A DNA stretch of 64,000 nucleotides, taken from Engraulis encrasicolus (Eukaryota > Chordata > Actinopteri > Clupeiformes > Engraulidae). Made by a program: the position numbers and the translations under genes. The stretch spans positions 219,001 through 283,000 of the forward strand of contig NW_026945753.1 of the NCBI RefSeq assembly GCF_034702125.1. The letters are read 5' to 3'. Shown here in pieces: positions 25,901-38,821 of this stretch. The stretch's first letter is position 1, and every line of letters begins with the position of its first letter. The notes beneath the pieces were generated by a model. That model did not search any database and was not told where the DNA came from. It saw only the letters and a list, made by a program, of their open reading frames with translations.

Positions 25901-27085
25901 ACACGTGGTGAACTATATAAATTGAGCATTTTTAAAATACATTTGTGCACACATGATAATAGCATGAATAAGGTGTATAACACTATAAGGGGGGTATGTG
26001 AATCCTTTCAACCAGGTTAACACACAGGAAACCGCGCTGTCAGTGAAAAATATGATTCTTTTTTAGATTTTTTTTTTTCCAGATTCTGTTACCTCAGGAC
26101 TTCTAAAATTGTGTGATGTTGCAAAAGGTGATCATGGAGTTGCAGCACCACAAAATGTGTTGCGTGTAATGTATGCTTTGAAATATGGGTAGCAGCCATC
26201 TTGTAGCCCAATAAGTGAGAAATTAGTGTGGATTTGTATGGAAATATAAAGTCCCAACCATTACAAGAGGGCTGGAGACATGAGAGGGATGGCTGAAATG
26301 CATGTTCATATACATTTGCAGCATCCACATTCCCCGCAAAAAGTTTATCCAGGCCCAGGAGGGTATATTGTATGTTCTACAAAATACAGTTGAGAAATGT
26401 GATATTGCAGCAGCTGAACATATCCTGAAAGAGTTCATATAATTTTCAGCATTTGCACCAAAGCTACCTACTTCATAATTCACTCACAATTTTCACAAAC
26501 CATTTTCACTTATTTCTATATATGTTTTCGAAACTTTTTCAAAGCAGACTCCCACCACGAACCACGCATTGTAATTGCCAAACAGAGCTTTCTTTCATAT
26601 GGCTTACACGGTAGCATTCAATCAATCACCACATCAGCCAAAAGACATATGTCTCACAGTGAAGAGGCACCACCAACAAAGCCTAAATGAATGACCTTCA
26701 ATCCACAAAGATCAACAATTCTGAAAACACAATAAGCATGTTTAAGACATTTTAGTCTTGTATTTTTTATTTTTATTTTTTATTAATCTGGGGGTTTATG
26801 AGTCCAGGAAGGTATCATTTGGGATATTGTATGTCATGTTCATCAACCAGAGAATTTGACAGAGACGATAGCCAACATAGACCACAAACAGCATGTCAAA
26901 CCAAGCATACACGCTGGTGGTAACCCCTTATCACATACCCACTGTTATAACTATATAGACACCAATATGGTAATGATCAAGTCTTACACGGTTACTTCAG
27001 GTTCTCTGAAATCTCATTGCAATGTTGTTTGATGTAGTTTAGTGTTTTCTGCAAAGACTGAACACGCCTGTCGGCAGGCCCATCT
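22959..27085. repeat. Inner left arm of the palindrome
   Basis: It is complementary to 27159-29165 plus 31520-33619. About 24505-24865 is an old relative of the MITE at 46698-47062 (shared CTATGC(A/T)GCTCATT and GATGGTGGTAG). The sequence is AT-rich with many stops. No splice-consistent exon is visible. Confidence 0.85.
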
Positions 27086-27158
27086 GCAGTAAGAAGCCCC
27101 GCAAGGAACATAAGTCAGGACATGGACAAAGATGACGTTGACAAAGATAAATATATTG
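27086..27158. other. Palindrome spacer
   Basis: This 73-bp sequence is not repeated in reverse. It separates the arm ends GGCAGGCCCATCT and AGATGGGCCTGCC and is short enough for the arms to extrude or fold back. Confidence 0.85.
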
Positions 27159-30100
27159 AGATGGGCCTGCCGACAGGCGTGTTCAGTCTTTGCAGAAAAC
27201 ACTAAACTACATCAAACAACATTGCAATGAGATTTCAGAGAACCTGAAGTAACCGTGTAAGACTTGATCATTACCATATTGGTGTCTATATGGTTATAAC
27301 AGTGGGTGTGTGATAAGGGGTTACCACCAGCGTGTATGCTTGGTTTGACAGGCTGTTTGTGGTCTATGTTGGCTATCGTCTCTGTCAAATTCTCTGCTTG
27401 ATGTACATGACATACAATATCCCAATGATACCTTCCTGGACACATAAACCCCCAAATGAATAAAAATACAAATAAAAAATACAAGACTAAAATGTCTTAA
27501 AAATGCTTATTGTGTTTTCGGAACTGTTGATCTTTGTGTATTGAAGGTCATTCATTTAGGCTTTGTTGGTGGTGCCTCTTCACTGTGAGACATATGTCTT
27601 TTGGCTGATGTGGTGATTGATTGAATGCTACCGTGTAAGCCATATGAAAGAAAGCTCTGTTTGGCAATTACAATGCGTGGTTCGTGGTGGGAGTCTGCTT
27701 TGAAAAAGTTTCGAAAACATATATAGAAATAAGTGAAAATGGTTTGTGAAAATTGTGAGTGAATTATGAAGTAGGTAGCTTTGGTGCAAATGCTGAAAAT
27801 TATATGAACTCTTTCAGGATATGTTCAGCTGCTGCAATATCACATTTCTCAACTGTATTTTGTAGAACATACAATATACCCTCCTGGGCCTGGATAAACT
27901 TTTTGCGGGGAATGTGGATGCTGCAAATGTATATGAACATGCATTTCAGCCATCCCTCTGATGTCTCCAGCCCTCTTGTAATGGTTGGGACTTTATATTT
28001 CCATACAAATCCACACTAATTTCTCACTTATTGGGCTACAAGATGGCTGCTACCCATATTTCAAAGCATACATTACACGCAACACATTTTGTGGTGCTGC
28101 AACTCCATGATCACCTTTTGCAACATAACACAATTTTAGAAGTCCAGAGGTAACAGAATCTGGAAAAAAAATCTAAAAAAGAATCATATTTTTCACTGAC
28201 AGCACGGTTTCCTGTGTGTTAACCTGCTTGAAAAGATTCACATACCCCCTTTATAGTGTTATACACCATATTCATGCTATTGTCATGTGTGCACAAATGT
28301 ATTTTAAAAATGCTCAATTTATATAGTTCGCCACGTGTTCACATTGTACAATTTCACATGTTCTATCTTCATAATGAAATCTACTCGGTTGTAAATTATG
28401 CTGTAGATAATTTTAGGTTCATGGTGTTGTACCAGAGATGTAGGCCCTGTTGGATTCTGTCAGTCAAGCTTATAGGCTTTTTTGTGTAGATTATGATGAC
28501 TGAAATCAAACATTTTCTGGAGATTAAACTGTGAGTTGGAAAAAACAGAGTGCTCTCTTGGCTTCTGAAAGCTCCCTAGTAGCCTATATAGGTGCTATGC
28601 GACCAAAATTTGGATAATGTAATGATCAAAAATGTATCAACACCACTAGCCACCAATAAGGGGTTTTAAAACATGGTTGAATTTGGGATATGCACTCATG
28701 CAGATGCTTGATGATTATAGCCTTGGAGACAACTACTGTAGGTCTGAAATTGGTAAGGTGTGATAGAAAGGGTAAGTGTGGCATTGCCTTGACCAGATGG
28801 TAGATTTAGGGTGTGTGTGTTAAACCGTGATGCTCTGTTAAAAACTAGGGGTGTGCAAAGAAAAAGTCATGACAATATATTGTATTGAACCTCTTCAGAT
28901 AAATTATGGTCTCATGACCAGTGTATCGTGATACGTATTAGCTAGCAGTTTAACACTGTTGATGAGTTCAAAGGCAGCATTAATTTACGCTGCAGTGCAC
29001 TCTGGCATCCTATTGCTACCCCTGCATAAGAAAGATGCCATGCATAGCGTATTGCATGTAGCCTACTGTATCGCAATGCTTATGACCTGTGTATTGTGAT
29101 AGGACTACGCGTTGTATCGTGAGGCTGTTGACAATTCCCAACCCTATTAAAATCACTGTTGCGTGCACTGTAAAAAAAAAATAGTTGAGACTATTTAAAA
29201 AAACAGGGCAACCTTCTGCATTTAGAATTTTAGGTTTAGCCAACAATGTTTCCATGATAATCTCAATTATGAATACACCGTCATATTTATTGAGAATTCT
29301 TAATTCAATCAATTTTCATTTCCTCATTCTACCAACACAAATTCGTCTTTCTACTGAACAGTCGGCACGTTCTGGCAACGATGTTCCCATGATAATCTCA
29401 ATTATGAATACACCGTCATATTTATTGAGAATTCTTAATTCAATCAATTTTCATTTCCTCATTCTACCAACACAAATTCGTCTTTCTACTGAACAGTCGG
29501 CACGTTCTGCCAACGATGTTCCCATGATAATCTCAACTATGATAACACTGTTAAGTTTATTAAGAATTCTTAATTACACAGTAAATTGTGTAGTGTTAAA
29601 ATAACACTTAAAGAGTTAAAATTAACACTGTTCTAGTGTCTATTTGGTCCTGCTCCAGATCAGTGTTAAACACTGGTGTTAGATTTATAGTGTTAAGCTA
29701 ACACTATAAAGAGTAAAGCAGTTTCGGGGAGCACCCTACTAACATTTTTTTTAGTTCTAAGCAGGTTCCTGGAACATATGTGTTTTGGTCCTGCCCCACT
29801 ATCTCTCACCATAGTTGAGGTACCCTGATCATGGTAATTAAGCACCTCCCATCCTCCACCATGACTGAAACACCCTGCGCCTGGCATCAGTTTGCCACAC
29901 TGCTCTCTTAAGATAATGATTAAAGTTGCTGAAAACATGTAAAATGTCTATATTTTATATATCAGTCTATGCTGTACTGCACCACAATGAGAGAGCAATT
30001 TCAGCTGAGCATGTATGAACACAATCTAGTTGGGATTAATACCAAATGTTTTCGTTAATGAAGTTTAAAATATAACCATACCATCTACTTCAAGTGCACA

Positions 30101-33100
30101 ATGGAGCAAGCAATGTAACATGTGCTGTTACTGACTAGCTCACAAAGCAAGGCACAAGCTGTAGCTAACAAATGCCATAAGCCAAAAGCGCCTTTAGCTT
30201 GCTTGCAAAGCAGGTAAACAAGCGCTATGCTGTGCCATGCTGACCAGCCAGCAGGCAGGCAGGCAGGCAAATATTTAAAGCACTGTGACAGTCCAGGTTT
30301 ATATACAGGCTCAAGAGTACCATGTGACCAGATTGATTAGGAGTTTTTCAGGTGCAAGAAATTGAGTCATGATATACCAGCCCTAAGTAATTAGGTTTGG
30401 CCAGGCGCTGATGGACAGATTGGTTGTGAGGGGCCTGCTTGTTACCGGCAAAGGTGTAACAAGTTCTCAAGTTATTTCTTCCACTCAACACATCTTTTGT
30501 GTGATGTTGTGTGCACAGCCAAACCTTAGATCAACCCAACCAAGTTGAGTTAAATGAATGAAATGGAATAATAAAAAAAAGATTGTGTACATGATTAAAT
30601 CTGGAGGAAATACTGTTACTAATATGTAGACGTATATGATTTAATCGGGTACTAGGGCATACAATGGCGCAGACAAACTCCATCACCTCGAGGAGGCGGG
30701 GGCTCTCTGGAGTACTTCTAACTCCACACAATTTAACAACTTCATTTGTCACTGACACTGGAGAGCATCTCACTCCATTTGGTGTTGGAATTACTCCAAT
30801 AGTGTCAATAAGCCTTAACACTGCAAAATTAACACTGGCAAATTTACTGTGTAGCATACACAGCCTCACAGACGCACGCTACTATTCAGCCCACTAACAG
30901 CTGAACAGTAACAAAAAAACACAGACTATGATAGCAGAAACTTTGAGTCCTTAATGTTACCATTACCAGTAAATGACATGGCTACTCCAGGTGGATTGGC
31001 AGTGTGGCATTGGACTAATGCGGTCAGCTTCACAGTAAATTTGCCAGTGTTAATTTCATTAAGGTAAACATTTTGTATTAGTCCCCACTAGATTGTGTTC
31101 ATACATGCTCAGCTGAAATTTCTCTCACATTGTGGTGCAGTACAGCATAGACTGATATGTAAAATATAGACATTTTACATGTTTTCAGCAACTGCAAACA
31201 TTATCTTAAGAGAGCCATGTGGCACACTGATGCCAGGCGCAGGGTGTTTCAGTCATGGTGGAGGATGGGAGGTGCTTAATTACTCTTTAGTAGGAAACCC
31301 TGTGTCGTGGCCAAGAAGCGCATGCGCTGAATAAACAGTTGTGGCAATTAAGTATTTTCAATTTGCAATATTCACTATTTTATGTTCACATATCACTGAG
31401 ATGCAACCTATCGGTTTGATGTGGATTTTTCTGTTGGTTAATAATAATTCATATTTCCTGTCCATTCAATTGTGAACATATAATTACTTGAACAATGCGT
31501 AATTCTATTTTTTACGGTGTGTGTTTGACCTTTGATTTATTTTGATTCAAGTCTTTATGTAGGATCATGTCATAATGAAACATTTTGTAAAAGTCAGGGA
31601 AATATAGGCCTACAGAAATACTCTCAATGACTCCCTACAGCATTTATGACGTCTGCTGCTGCTTACAACTCATATTCTATACAGTCAACACTACGTGGCC
31701 AACATACAGCATTTTAAGACTTAAGGGTGCCCTGTGTAATATTTTTGGTAGTTCGTTTCCAGAATCCATGCTGCCCATTCACAAACGTTACCTTTTTAAA
31801 AGGAATACCTACTACCACCATCAAATTCTAAGTATTCAACATGACTGACAAAATTGCACTTTTCATACATTTTGAATTTCCAGAAAGAGATATTTTCAGC
31901 TGAAAAACGTACTGTGCTTTGGTCATACTAGTAAATAGTGGTTTATTATTCAGAAAATATTCATTAAATGATCAAAGTTGGCAATAGGCATCACAGTTTT
32001 AATGAGCTGCATAGTTGCAAAACCTATACTCTGGACACTCAACGCCACCATCTTACACGCCACAGCTTTAATACCCCTGCATAACACGAACACGTAGTGC
32101 AAGAATAACATATAATTCATATTATTCATTTCAATTTTTATTTGAGAACTTGTACTGTATACCAATACTGAGGCTTCAAAACAGCCTTGTAATTTTACAC
32201 TCATATAACAATGTGGCACAAAGGGTGAATAGATGAACTGTGGATTACACTGATTGTGTATGGTAGGCTATTATTTGACTATACCTTGCAAATCAGGCTG
32301 TTCTGTGGCATTAGCTTGGGCAGCCTCGATGACCAAATCTTAGAGTAGCCTTTCCCCATGATTTCAGCTTTTGCTGTGATTATGATACTATGTAGAAATT
32401 AGTGTTTTAGGCTACCTTCAATGTGTACCCTTGTGACAGTTAAAGTAATTTAGCAAAATGTGTATCAGTTAAGGTTGAGGTGAATTAGTAATTATCATTT
32501 AGCGTTTTCGTGGGTATATTCAAGTGCTTTACATTTTGTTATTAAATGAACTCGAAATATCTGAACAAAATCAGAATATGGTCAGTGACAGATTGTTTAC
32601 CACACCGTGGCAAGAGATGTTTAGTGAATGATAAACTCAGTTAGGCCTATGTAAAAAGATTTCTCTTGAGTTATACATGACAATCTTTGACCCAAGTTGG
32701 CTTATTTGTTTGACTTGTAAAGTGCATTGTTTTAATCTATTGTATTAATTATTTGACTCTTAAATATGTATCTTTAATGGAACTGAAAAAACAAACAATA
32801 AAACACAGCTGAAGCTATTTTTTTTAAATGCAATACTGATCTAACAGTGTTTTTATTTGCTGTTACTGTGGGTCTTTTGATATCACCATGGACAATTTGA
32901 CATTAAGTAATATGCTTTGAGGAGTTTGTTGCAGGCATAAATGGTTTTCCTTGCAGAGTTTCAGTGTGACAAAATGTGTCAGAATAGTAGAATAGCCTAT
33001 GTTTGTGTGCGGAATTTTAACAGTAGGCCTATGCGTCATGTTTCACACAAAACGTTTAAGCAATGGGAAAAGTGTTATAAAACAAGCTGTTGTAACTTTG

Positions 33101-33619
33101 ATGTGTATTCAAAGTGAGCCATGACAAAAATCAATAGGGTACACAGTGCATGTACAAGCACAGCTGCAAATGTCATAAAGACTGAGATATAAAATATGAA
33201 ACAATGCAAGTGTCTGTGAGCTGCTGAAACACAATTTTTATGTTTACTTTTAATAGCCTAATGTAACTTTAACAAAATTACTATATTTCATTTCATCTCT
33301 GCTGAAAATGAAATACCATACACTCTTTTTTTTCACCACTACAAAACACAAGTTCAGCTTTGAATGATCATGTAGATATTTGGGGATTCATCTTCTCGCA
33401 AATGGGGTGTTTCCTACTCAGAAAAATTCTGCAATGAGATGACAACTACAATGACACTCACCAATCTAGGTGTGAGGTTTCCCACACCTACTATTTTCAG
33501 TCCCAAGAGATCAGGTTGGTAAGATAGACTAGAGAGAGATAAGGTATGATTCAATATCAGGAAAACTCTAAAGGATCTCCAGAGATGGGTACATTGTGGC
33601 TAGGCATCAATAATCACTA
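27159..33619. repeat. Inner right arm of the palindrome, split by element B
   Basis: It mirrors 22959-27085. The arm sequence GTTGCGTG at 29158-29165 continues at 31520 after B. The left arm (around 25058-25074) provides the unoccupied version of the site. Confidence 0.85.
29166..31519 (+). mobile_element. Element B, copy of the 2354-bp element inserted in the right arm
   Basis: It starts CACTGTAAAAAAAAAATAG and ends TTTTTTACGGTG. TG lies at both flanks (29164-29165, 31520-31521), matching a 2-bp target duplication. Its length equals that of A. It lies in direct orientation to C. The clean insertion relative to the other arm shows that this family was mobile after the palindrome formed. Confidence 0.85.
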
Positions 33620-35674
33620 CACTGTAAAAAAAAAATAGTTGAGACTATTTAAAAAAACAGGGCAACCTTCTGCATTTAGAATTTTAGGTTTAGCCAACAA
33701 TGTTTCCATGATAATCTCAATTATGAATACACCGTCATATTTATTGAGAATTCTTAATTCAATCAATTTTCATTTCCTCATTCTACCAACACAAATTCGT
33801 CTTTCTACTGAACAGTCGGCACGTTCTGGCAACGATGTTCCCATGATAATCTCAATTATGAATACACCGTCATATTTATTGAGAATTCTTAATTCAATCA
33901 ATTTTCATTTCCTCATTCTACCAACACAAATTCGTCTTTCTACTGAACAGTCGGCACGTTCTGCCAACGATGTTCCCATGATAATCTCAACTATGATAAC
34001 ACTGTTAAGTTTATTAAGAATTCTTAATTACACAGTAAATTGTGTAGTGTTAAAATAACACTTAAAGAGTTAAAATTAACACTGTTCTAGTGTCTATTTG
34101 GTCCTGCTCCAGATCAGTGTTAAACACTGGTGTTAGATTTATAGTGTTAAGCTAACACTATAAAGAGTAAAGCAGTTTCGGGGAGCACCCTACTAACATT
34201 TTTTTTAGTTCTAAGCAGGTTCCTGGAACATATCGTCGGCTTGCTACCAAAACCGCCTAAGTCCGATTTTGGGGTTTTCGGAAAACAGGGAAAAACTAGG
34301 CACCAAAGGGGGCGCCAAACATCAGTGGCGGTTCTAGGAAATCTTAGCCCCTGGGCAAAGAGCAATTGTGAGTCCCCCCTAATAATTTTGGTCAAAGGAG
34401 ATTTTTGCAGAACTCCCCTTTTTTACTCCTCTACCACATCTACATCATCCTGTCATCATGTCTGTGTCATTGGTCCACTACAAACAGTACCAAGATGTTA
34501 ATATATTTTCTTTATTTATTTTGAGTGAAGCTGCAAGTCAAACATGAAATGGCTCCTAAGGAAAACAAAACACTTTAAAATAAATTATTTGAAGCAGCAA
34601 AACAAGAACAATGCACTGCACATTATTTTGATAGTTACACTATTCTTTTTTATTTTTATTCCAAACTTTAATCCTGGATATGGTGAAAGATTGAAATATT
34701 TTTGTAGACCTTGTAACAATCTAGCATGCTATGTATTAAGTTCATTATGTCTAACTGTTTAACTTAAACACTTAAGGGTTTCTTTTGCCTTAAGACATGT
34801 AAATCTAGCATGCTGGTAAATCTCATGTCTACCAACAGATTTTCACAGATTTCTTTTACTTTCTAGCACTTTCAGTCATATTAGCTTTCAATGAAACATT
34901 ATTTGCATTCGCATCCAAAGTATAACTCTTTTTGTCCTTGTGCCAGAGCAATTGCCACAATGGTAACACTTAGTTTTCAATGATAACATCGTTTAGACTC
35001 TCTACCAAAGCATAGCACCAGAGCAATGACTGTGATGGTAATGTTCATTGCTCATATCAGAGCAGATCCCGACTGTAGTGCCTCACAGAGTAAGCCATGC
35101 AGTGACGGCCAATCTCCATGTTGAGGTCCCATCAGTCATGGAGGAGGATGACGGGGTGGGGCACTTCTTTGGTCCTTGTACCTCCTCACGAACTGTCTCC
35201 TCCTTGTTTATCATCTTTGCTTAACTTCTGCTCTTCTCCATGCTCATAGAACTGCCCCACCCTCCCAACCTTGCCCATGACCGAGGTAACCTGGTCATAG
35301 AACTGTGCCCCGCCCACTTCAACGCCATGACCGTGGCATTCAGAATATGAAATAGAACCACTACTGGACACTTTACACATTGGATTTGGTCTTCCAACTG
35401 CGTATTCAATAGTGCATTGCACTAGGAACATCAACCCAATGTTGTTTATAATGTACATTATGAAAAATTACATAAGGATACGATAAAACAGATTGTCATA
35501 AGATGATGCAGTCTATAAATTTGTGATAGCATCAAGTAAAGTAAATGATTAATAATTGCAGAGTTTGTTTCAAGGCTACAACTATTAATTAATGTAGGGC
35601 TACAACCATTGTGTGATAAGATTATCTCAGACAGATGTCTAAGGATGAAGTTTTAAAACATGGCCATTGTCTTT

Positions 35675-35734
<60 letters not shown>

Positions 35735-37893
35735 AAAAGAAAACCTCTCAACAGATGTAAATAAACGGCTTCTTGCATCACAAATGGCTAAGTCAAGTTA
35801 CCTAAGTCATTCACATTGGCAGAACAATTGTGCACAGGGCCCCAGGATGAATAGATAGGGCCCCCATACCACCTGCCAAGGTCATAATAGGGCCCCTACC
35901 CCTGCCACCTGCAGGAGGGCCCTAGGCCTACAGGCAAATGCCCTCCTTGTCCTCCCTATAGCTACGTCCCTGGTCATGCATTTTCTCATAGGCAGTGTGT
36001 GACTTTATGCATACAGATTTTTTACTCTGGTGACTTTTGTGATTGATCTATGACCCTGGCGGAAAGGCAGGGTGATGCAGCTGTGGTAGGGGAGTACGCT
36101 TATGCAAAAATCTCATTTCGACCAAATTCGGACTTAGGCGGTTTTGGTAGCAAGCCGACGATGTGTAGTATACTATCTCTCACCATAGTTGAGGTACCCT
36201 GATCATGGTAATTAAGCACCTCCCATCCTCCACCATGACTGAAACACCCTGCGCCTGGCATCAGTTTGCCACACTGCTCTCTTAAGATAATGTTTAAAGT
36301 TGCTGAAAACATGTAAAATGTCTATATTTTATATATCAGTCTATGCTGTACTGCACCACAATGAGAGAGCAATTTCAGCTGAGCATGTATGAACACAATC
36401 TAGTTGGGATTAATACCAAATGTTTTCGTTAATGAAGTTTAAAATATAACCATACCATCTACTTCAAGTGCACAATGGAGCAAGCAATGTAACATGTGCT
36501 GTTACTGACTAGCTCACAAAGCAAGGCACAAGCTGTAGCTAACAAATGCCATAAGCCAAAAGCGCCTTTAGCTTGCTTGCAAAGCAGGTAAACAAGCGCT
36601 ATGCTGTGCCATGCTGACCAGCCAGCAGGCAGGCAGGCAGGCAAATATTTAAAGCACTGTGACAGTCCAGGTTTATATACAGGCTCAAGAGTACCATGTG
36701 ACCAGATTGATTAGGAGTTTTTCAGGTGCAAGAAATTGAGTCATGATATACCAGCCCTAAGTAATTAGGTTTGGCCAGGCGCTGATGGACAGATTGGTTG
36801 TGAGGGGCCTGCTTGTTACCGGCAAAGGTGTAACAAGTTCTCAAGTTATTTCTTCCACTCAACACATCTTTTGTGTGATGTTGTGTGCACAGCCAAACCT
36901 TAGATCAACCCAACCAAGTTGAGTTAAATGAATGAAATGGAATAATAAAAAAAAGATTGTGTACATGATTAAATCTGGAGGAAATACTGTTACTAATATG
37001 TAGACGTATATGATTTAATCGGGTACTAGGGCATACAATGGCGCAGACAAACTCCATCACCTCGAGGAGGCGGGGGCTCTCTGGAGTACTTCTAACTCCA
37101 CACAATTTAACAACTTCATTTGTCACTGACACTGGAGAGCATCTCACTCCATTTGGTGTTGGAATTACTCCAATAGTGTCAATAAGCCTTAACACTGCAA
37201 AATTAACACTGGCAAATTTACTGTGTAGCATACACAGCCTCACAGACGCACGCTACTATTCAGCCTACTAACAGCTGAACAGTAACAAAAAAACACAGAC
37301 TATGATAACAGAAACTTTGAGTCCTTAATGTTACCATTACCAGTAAATGACATGGCTACTCCAGGTGGATTGGCAGTGTGGCATTGGACTAATGCGGTCA
37401 GCTTCACAGTAAATTTGCCAGTGTTAATTTCATTAAGGTAAACATTTTGTATTAGTCCCCACTAGATTGTGTTCATACATGCTCAGCTGAAATTTCTCTC
37501 ACATTGTGGTGCAGTACAGCATAGACTGATATGTAAAATATAGACATTTTACATGTTTTCAGCAACTGCAAACATTATCTTAAGAGAGCCATGTGGCACA
37601 CTGATGCCAGGCGCAGGGTGTTTCAGTCATGGTGGAGGATGGGAGGTGCTTAATTACTCTTTAGTAGGAAACCCTGTGTCGTGGCCAAGAAGCGCATGCG
37701 CTGAATAAACAGTTGTGGCAATTAAGTATTTTCAATTTGCAATATTCACTATTTTATGTTCACATATCACTGAGATGCAACCTATCGGTTTGATGTGGAT
37801 TTTTCTGTTGGTTAATAATAATTCATATTTCCTGTCCATTCAATTGTGAACATATAATTACTTGAACAATGCGTAATTCTATTTTTTACGGTG
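33620..37893 (+). mobile_element. Element C, outer right end of the palindrome, split by D2
   Basis: The ends are as in B. TA flanks both sides (33618-33619, 37894-37895), a proper 2-bp duplication. It is about 2.35 kb after subtracting D2. It mirrors A. Confidence 0.85.
34234..36160 (+). mobile_element. Element D copy 2
   Basis: Same CGTCGGCTTGC ends as D1 and D3. It splits element C where B has uninterrupted GGAACATATGTG. Flanks are ATAT at the left and ATGT at the right. A short stretch of C next to the right flank is missing relative to B. It includes an (AG)n tract and the intact site for the hAT found in D1. Confidence 0.88.
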
Positions 37894-37895
37894 TA

Positions 37896-38460
37896 AACTC
37901 AATTCAAGCGCTGTCTACTCAACATCTGCATTCATTTAGCATTGTATCAAATGAAATAGTCCCAAAGACCTGGGAACAACAAGGGAACAACCCCTGTGTT
38001 ATATACAAAAAAATGTGTGTGCGTGTGTGTGTTGAGGGTTCGCAAGATCTATGTGAATGTGCATATTAGATTACAGGTTAAAGGTTGCAAAAGCTAGGCC
38101 TCTCTGTTTCATATATACATACAGTATATGCATGCTCTACAGAAAATGCCTAAACACTCCCCATTGAAGCAGGATTAATGCATTTTTGGTCAGTGACTTT
38201 ACATCAATATCCACTGAGTTGGTCAGCACACTAGTAAATACGGAACAACTGGTGTATATGGAGATACATAACTGTCCATATCTGCGTATGCACAGGAACA
38301 TGAATAGCACCCTTTTCCTGAAATTGTGTAGCCCCTAGAGTTCGATGAATCTGTTCGATCAATCTCAAACCATTTCCAGAATAAATGACCACATCTTCAT
38401 GATTTTCTAAATACAGTGGACCTAATTTTAGTTTTGTTGTTTCAAACTACCATGTTCTAG
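37896..38460. other. Unique sequence right of the palindrome
   Basis: This does not match the sequence left of the palindrome, so the two outer flanks are unrelated. No gene is recognised apart from the acceptor-like ttctag that ends it. Confidence 0.5.
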
Positions 38461-38614
38461 GCCATCTTCCCCATCTTTGACAAAGAGTATCGGAATAGAG
38501 CTTACCTCAAACTTGTCCCTCTTCAAGTAAAAGTCGTCGCTTGTTCAGGTTTAAAACACCTCATACTGTTCAATGAAGTGTCTGGAGAAATGAGGAACTA
38601 CCCCATGCCACAAG
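38461..38614 (+). CDS. Orphan exon b, copy 1, unrecognised gene
   Basis: The exon is framed by a ttctag acceptor and an AAG|GTATTG donor. It is open for 51 codons plus one base: AIFPIFDKEYRNRAYLKLVP is followed by LQVKVVACSGLKHLILFNEV and SGEMRNYPMPQG. Copy 2 (46097-46250) has the same length and differs by a few residues (for example LFNEV to LYNEV). That pattern, with a continuous frame, supports coding. I do not recognise the family. No exon a is found upstream of this copy, so its gene is probably incomplete here. Confidence 0.5.
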
Positions 38615-38821
38615 GTATTGTGGAATATTTAAAATACTCATGTCGTATGTTTACCTTGTGAACAGATCATATGAGTGAATTGTGTGGCTCATTGATGTGC
38701 GCACTGACACACATTTCCTGTGCAGTAGCTCAGAGCTGCAGACTCTGGTTTCCTGTCAGCTGTGGTTAGGTCACCCAGTTATCTTCTGTAGATTGTCTGT
38801 AGATGGCCTTATAAGTACTTA

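Larger units (their letters stand above)
20605..37893. repeat. Giant inverted repeat (palindrome) about 17.3 kb long
   Basis: The left arm 20605-27085 (6481 bp) and the right arm 27159-37893 are reverse complements around a 73-bp spacer. The right arm is longer only because of insertions B (29166-31519) and D2 (34234-36160). After removing them the arms are nearly equal. By eye differences are few, for example single-base changes near 27300 and 28230. Open frames in one arm reappear, almost unchanged, on the opposite strand of the other. No host protein domain is recognised in either arm. Confidence 0.93.

Noticed and set aside
26223..26483. 86-codon frame repeated in both palindrome arms (also 27759-28019)
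   Set aside because: Conservation comes from the palindrome itself. It has no recognised domain or splice sites.
29185..29604. 139-codon frame in B (and copies in A and C) as a gene
   Set aside because: It is produced by a 135-bp tandem repeat inside a non-autonomous element and matches no domain; near-identical copies give no test of selection.
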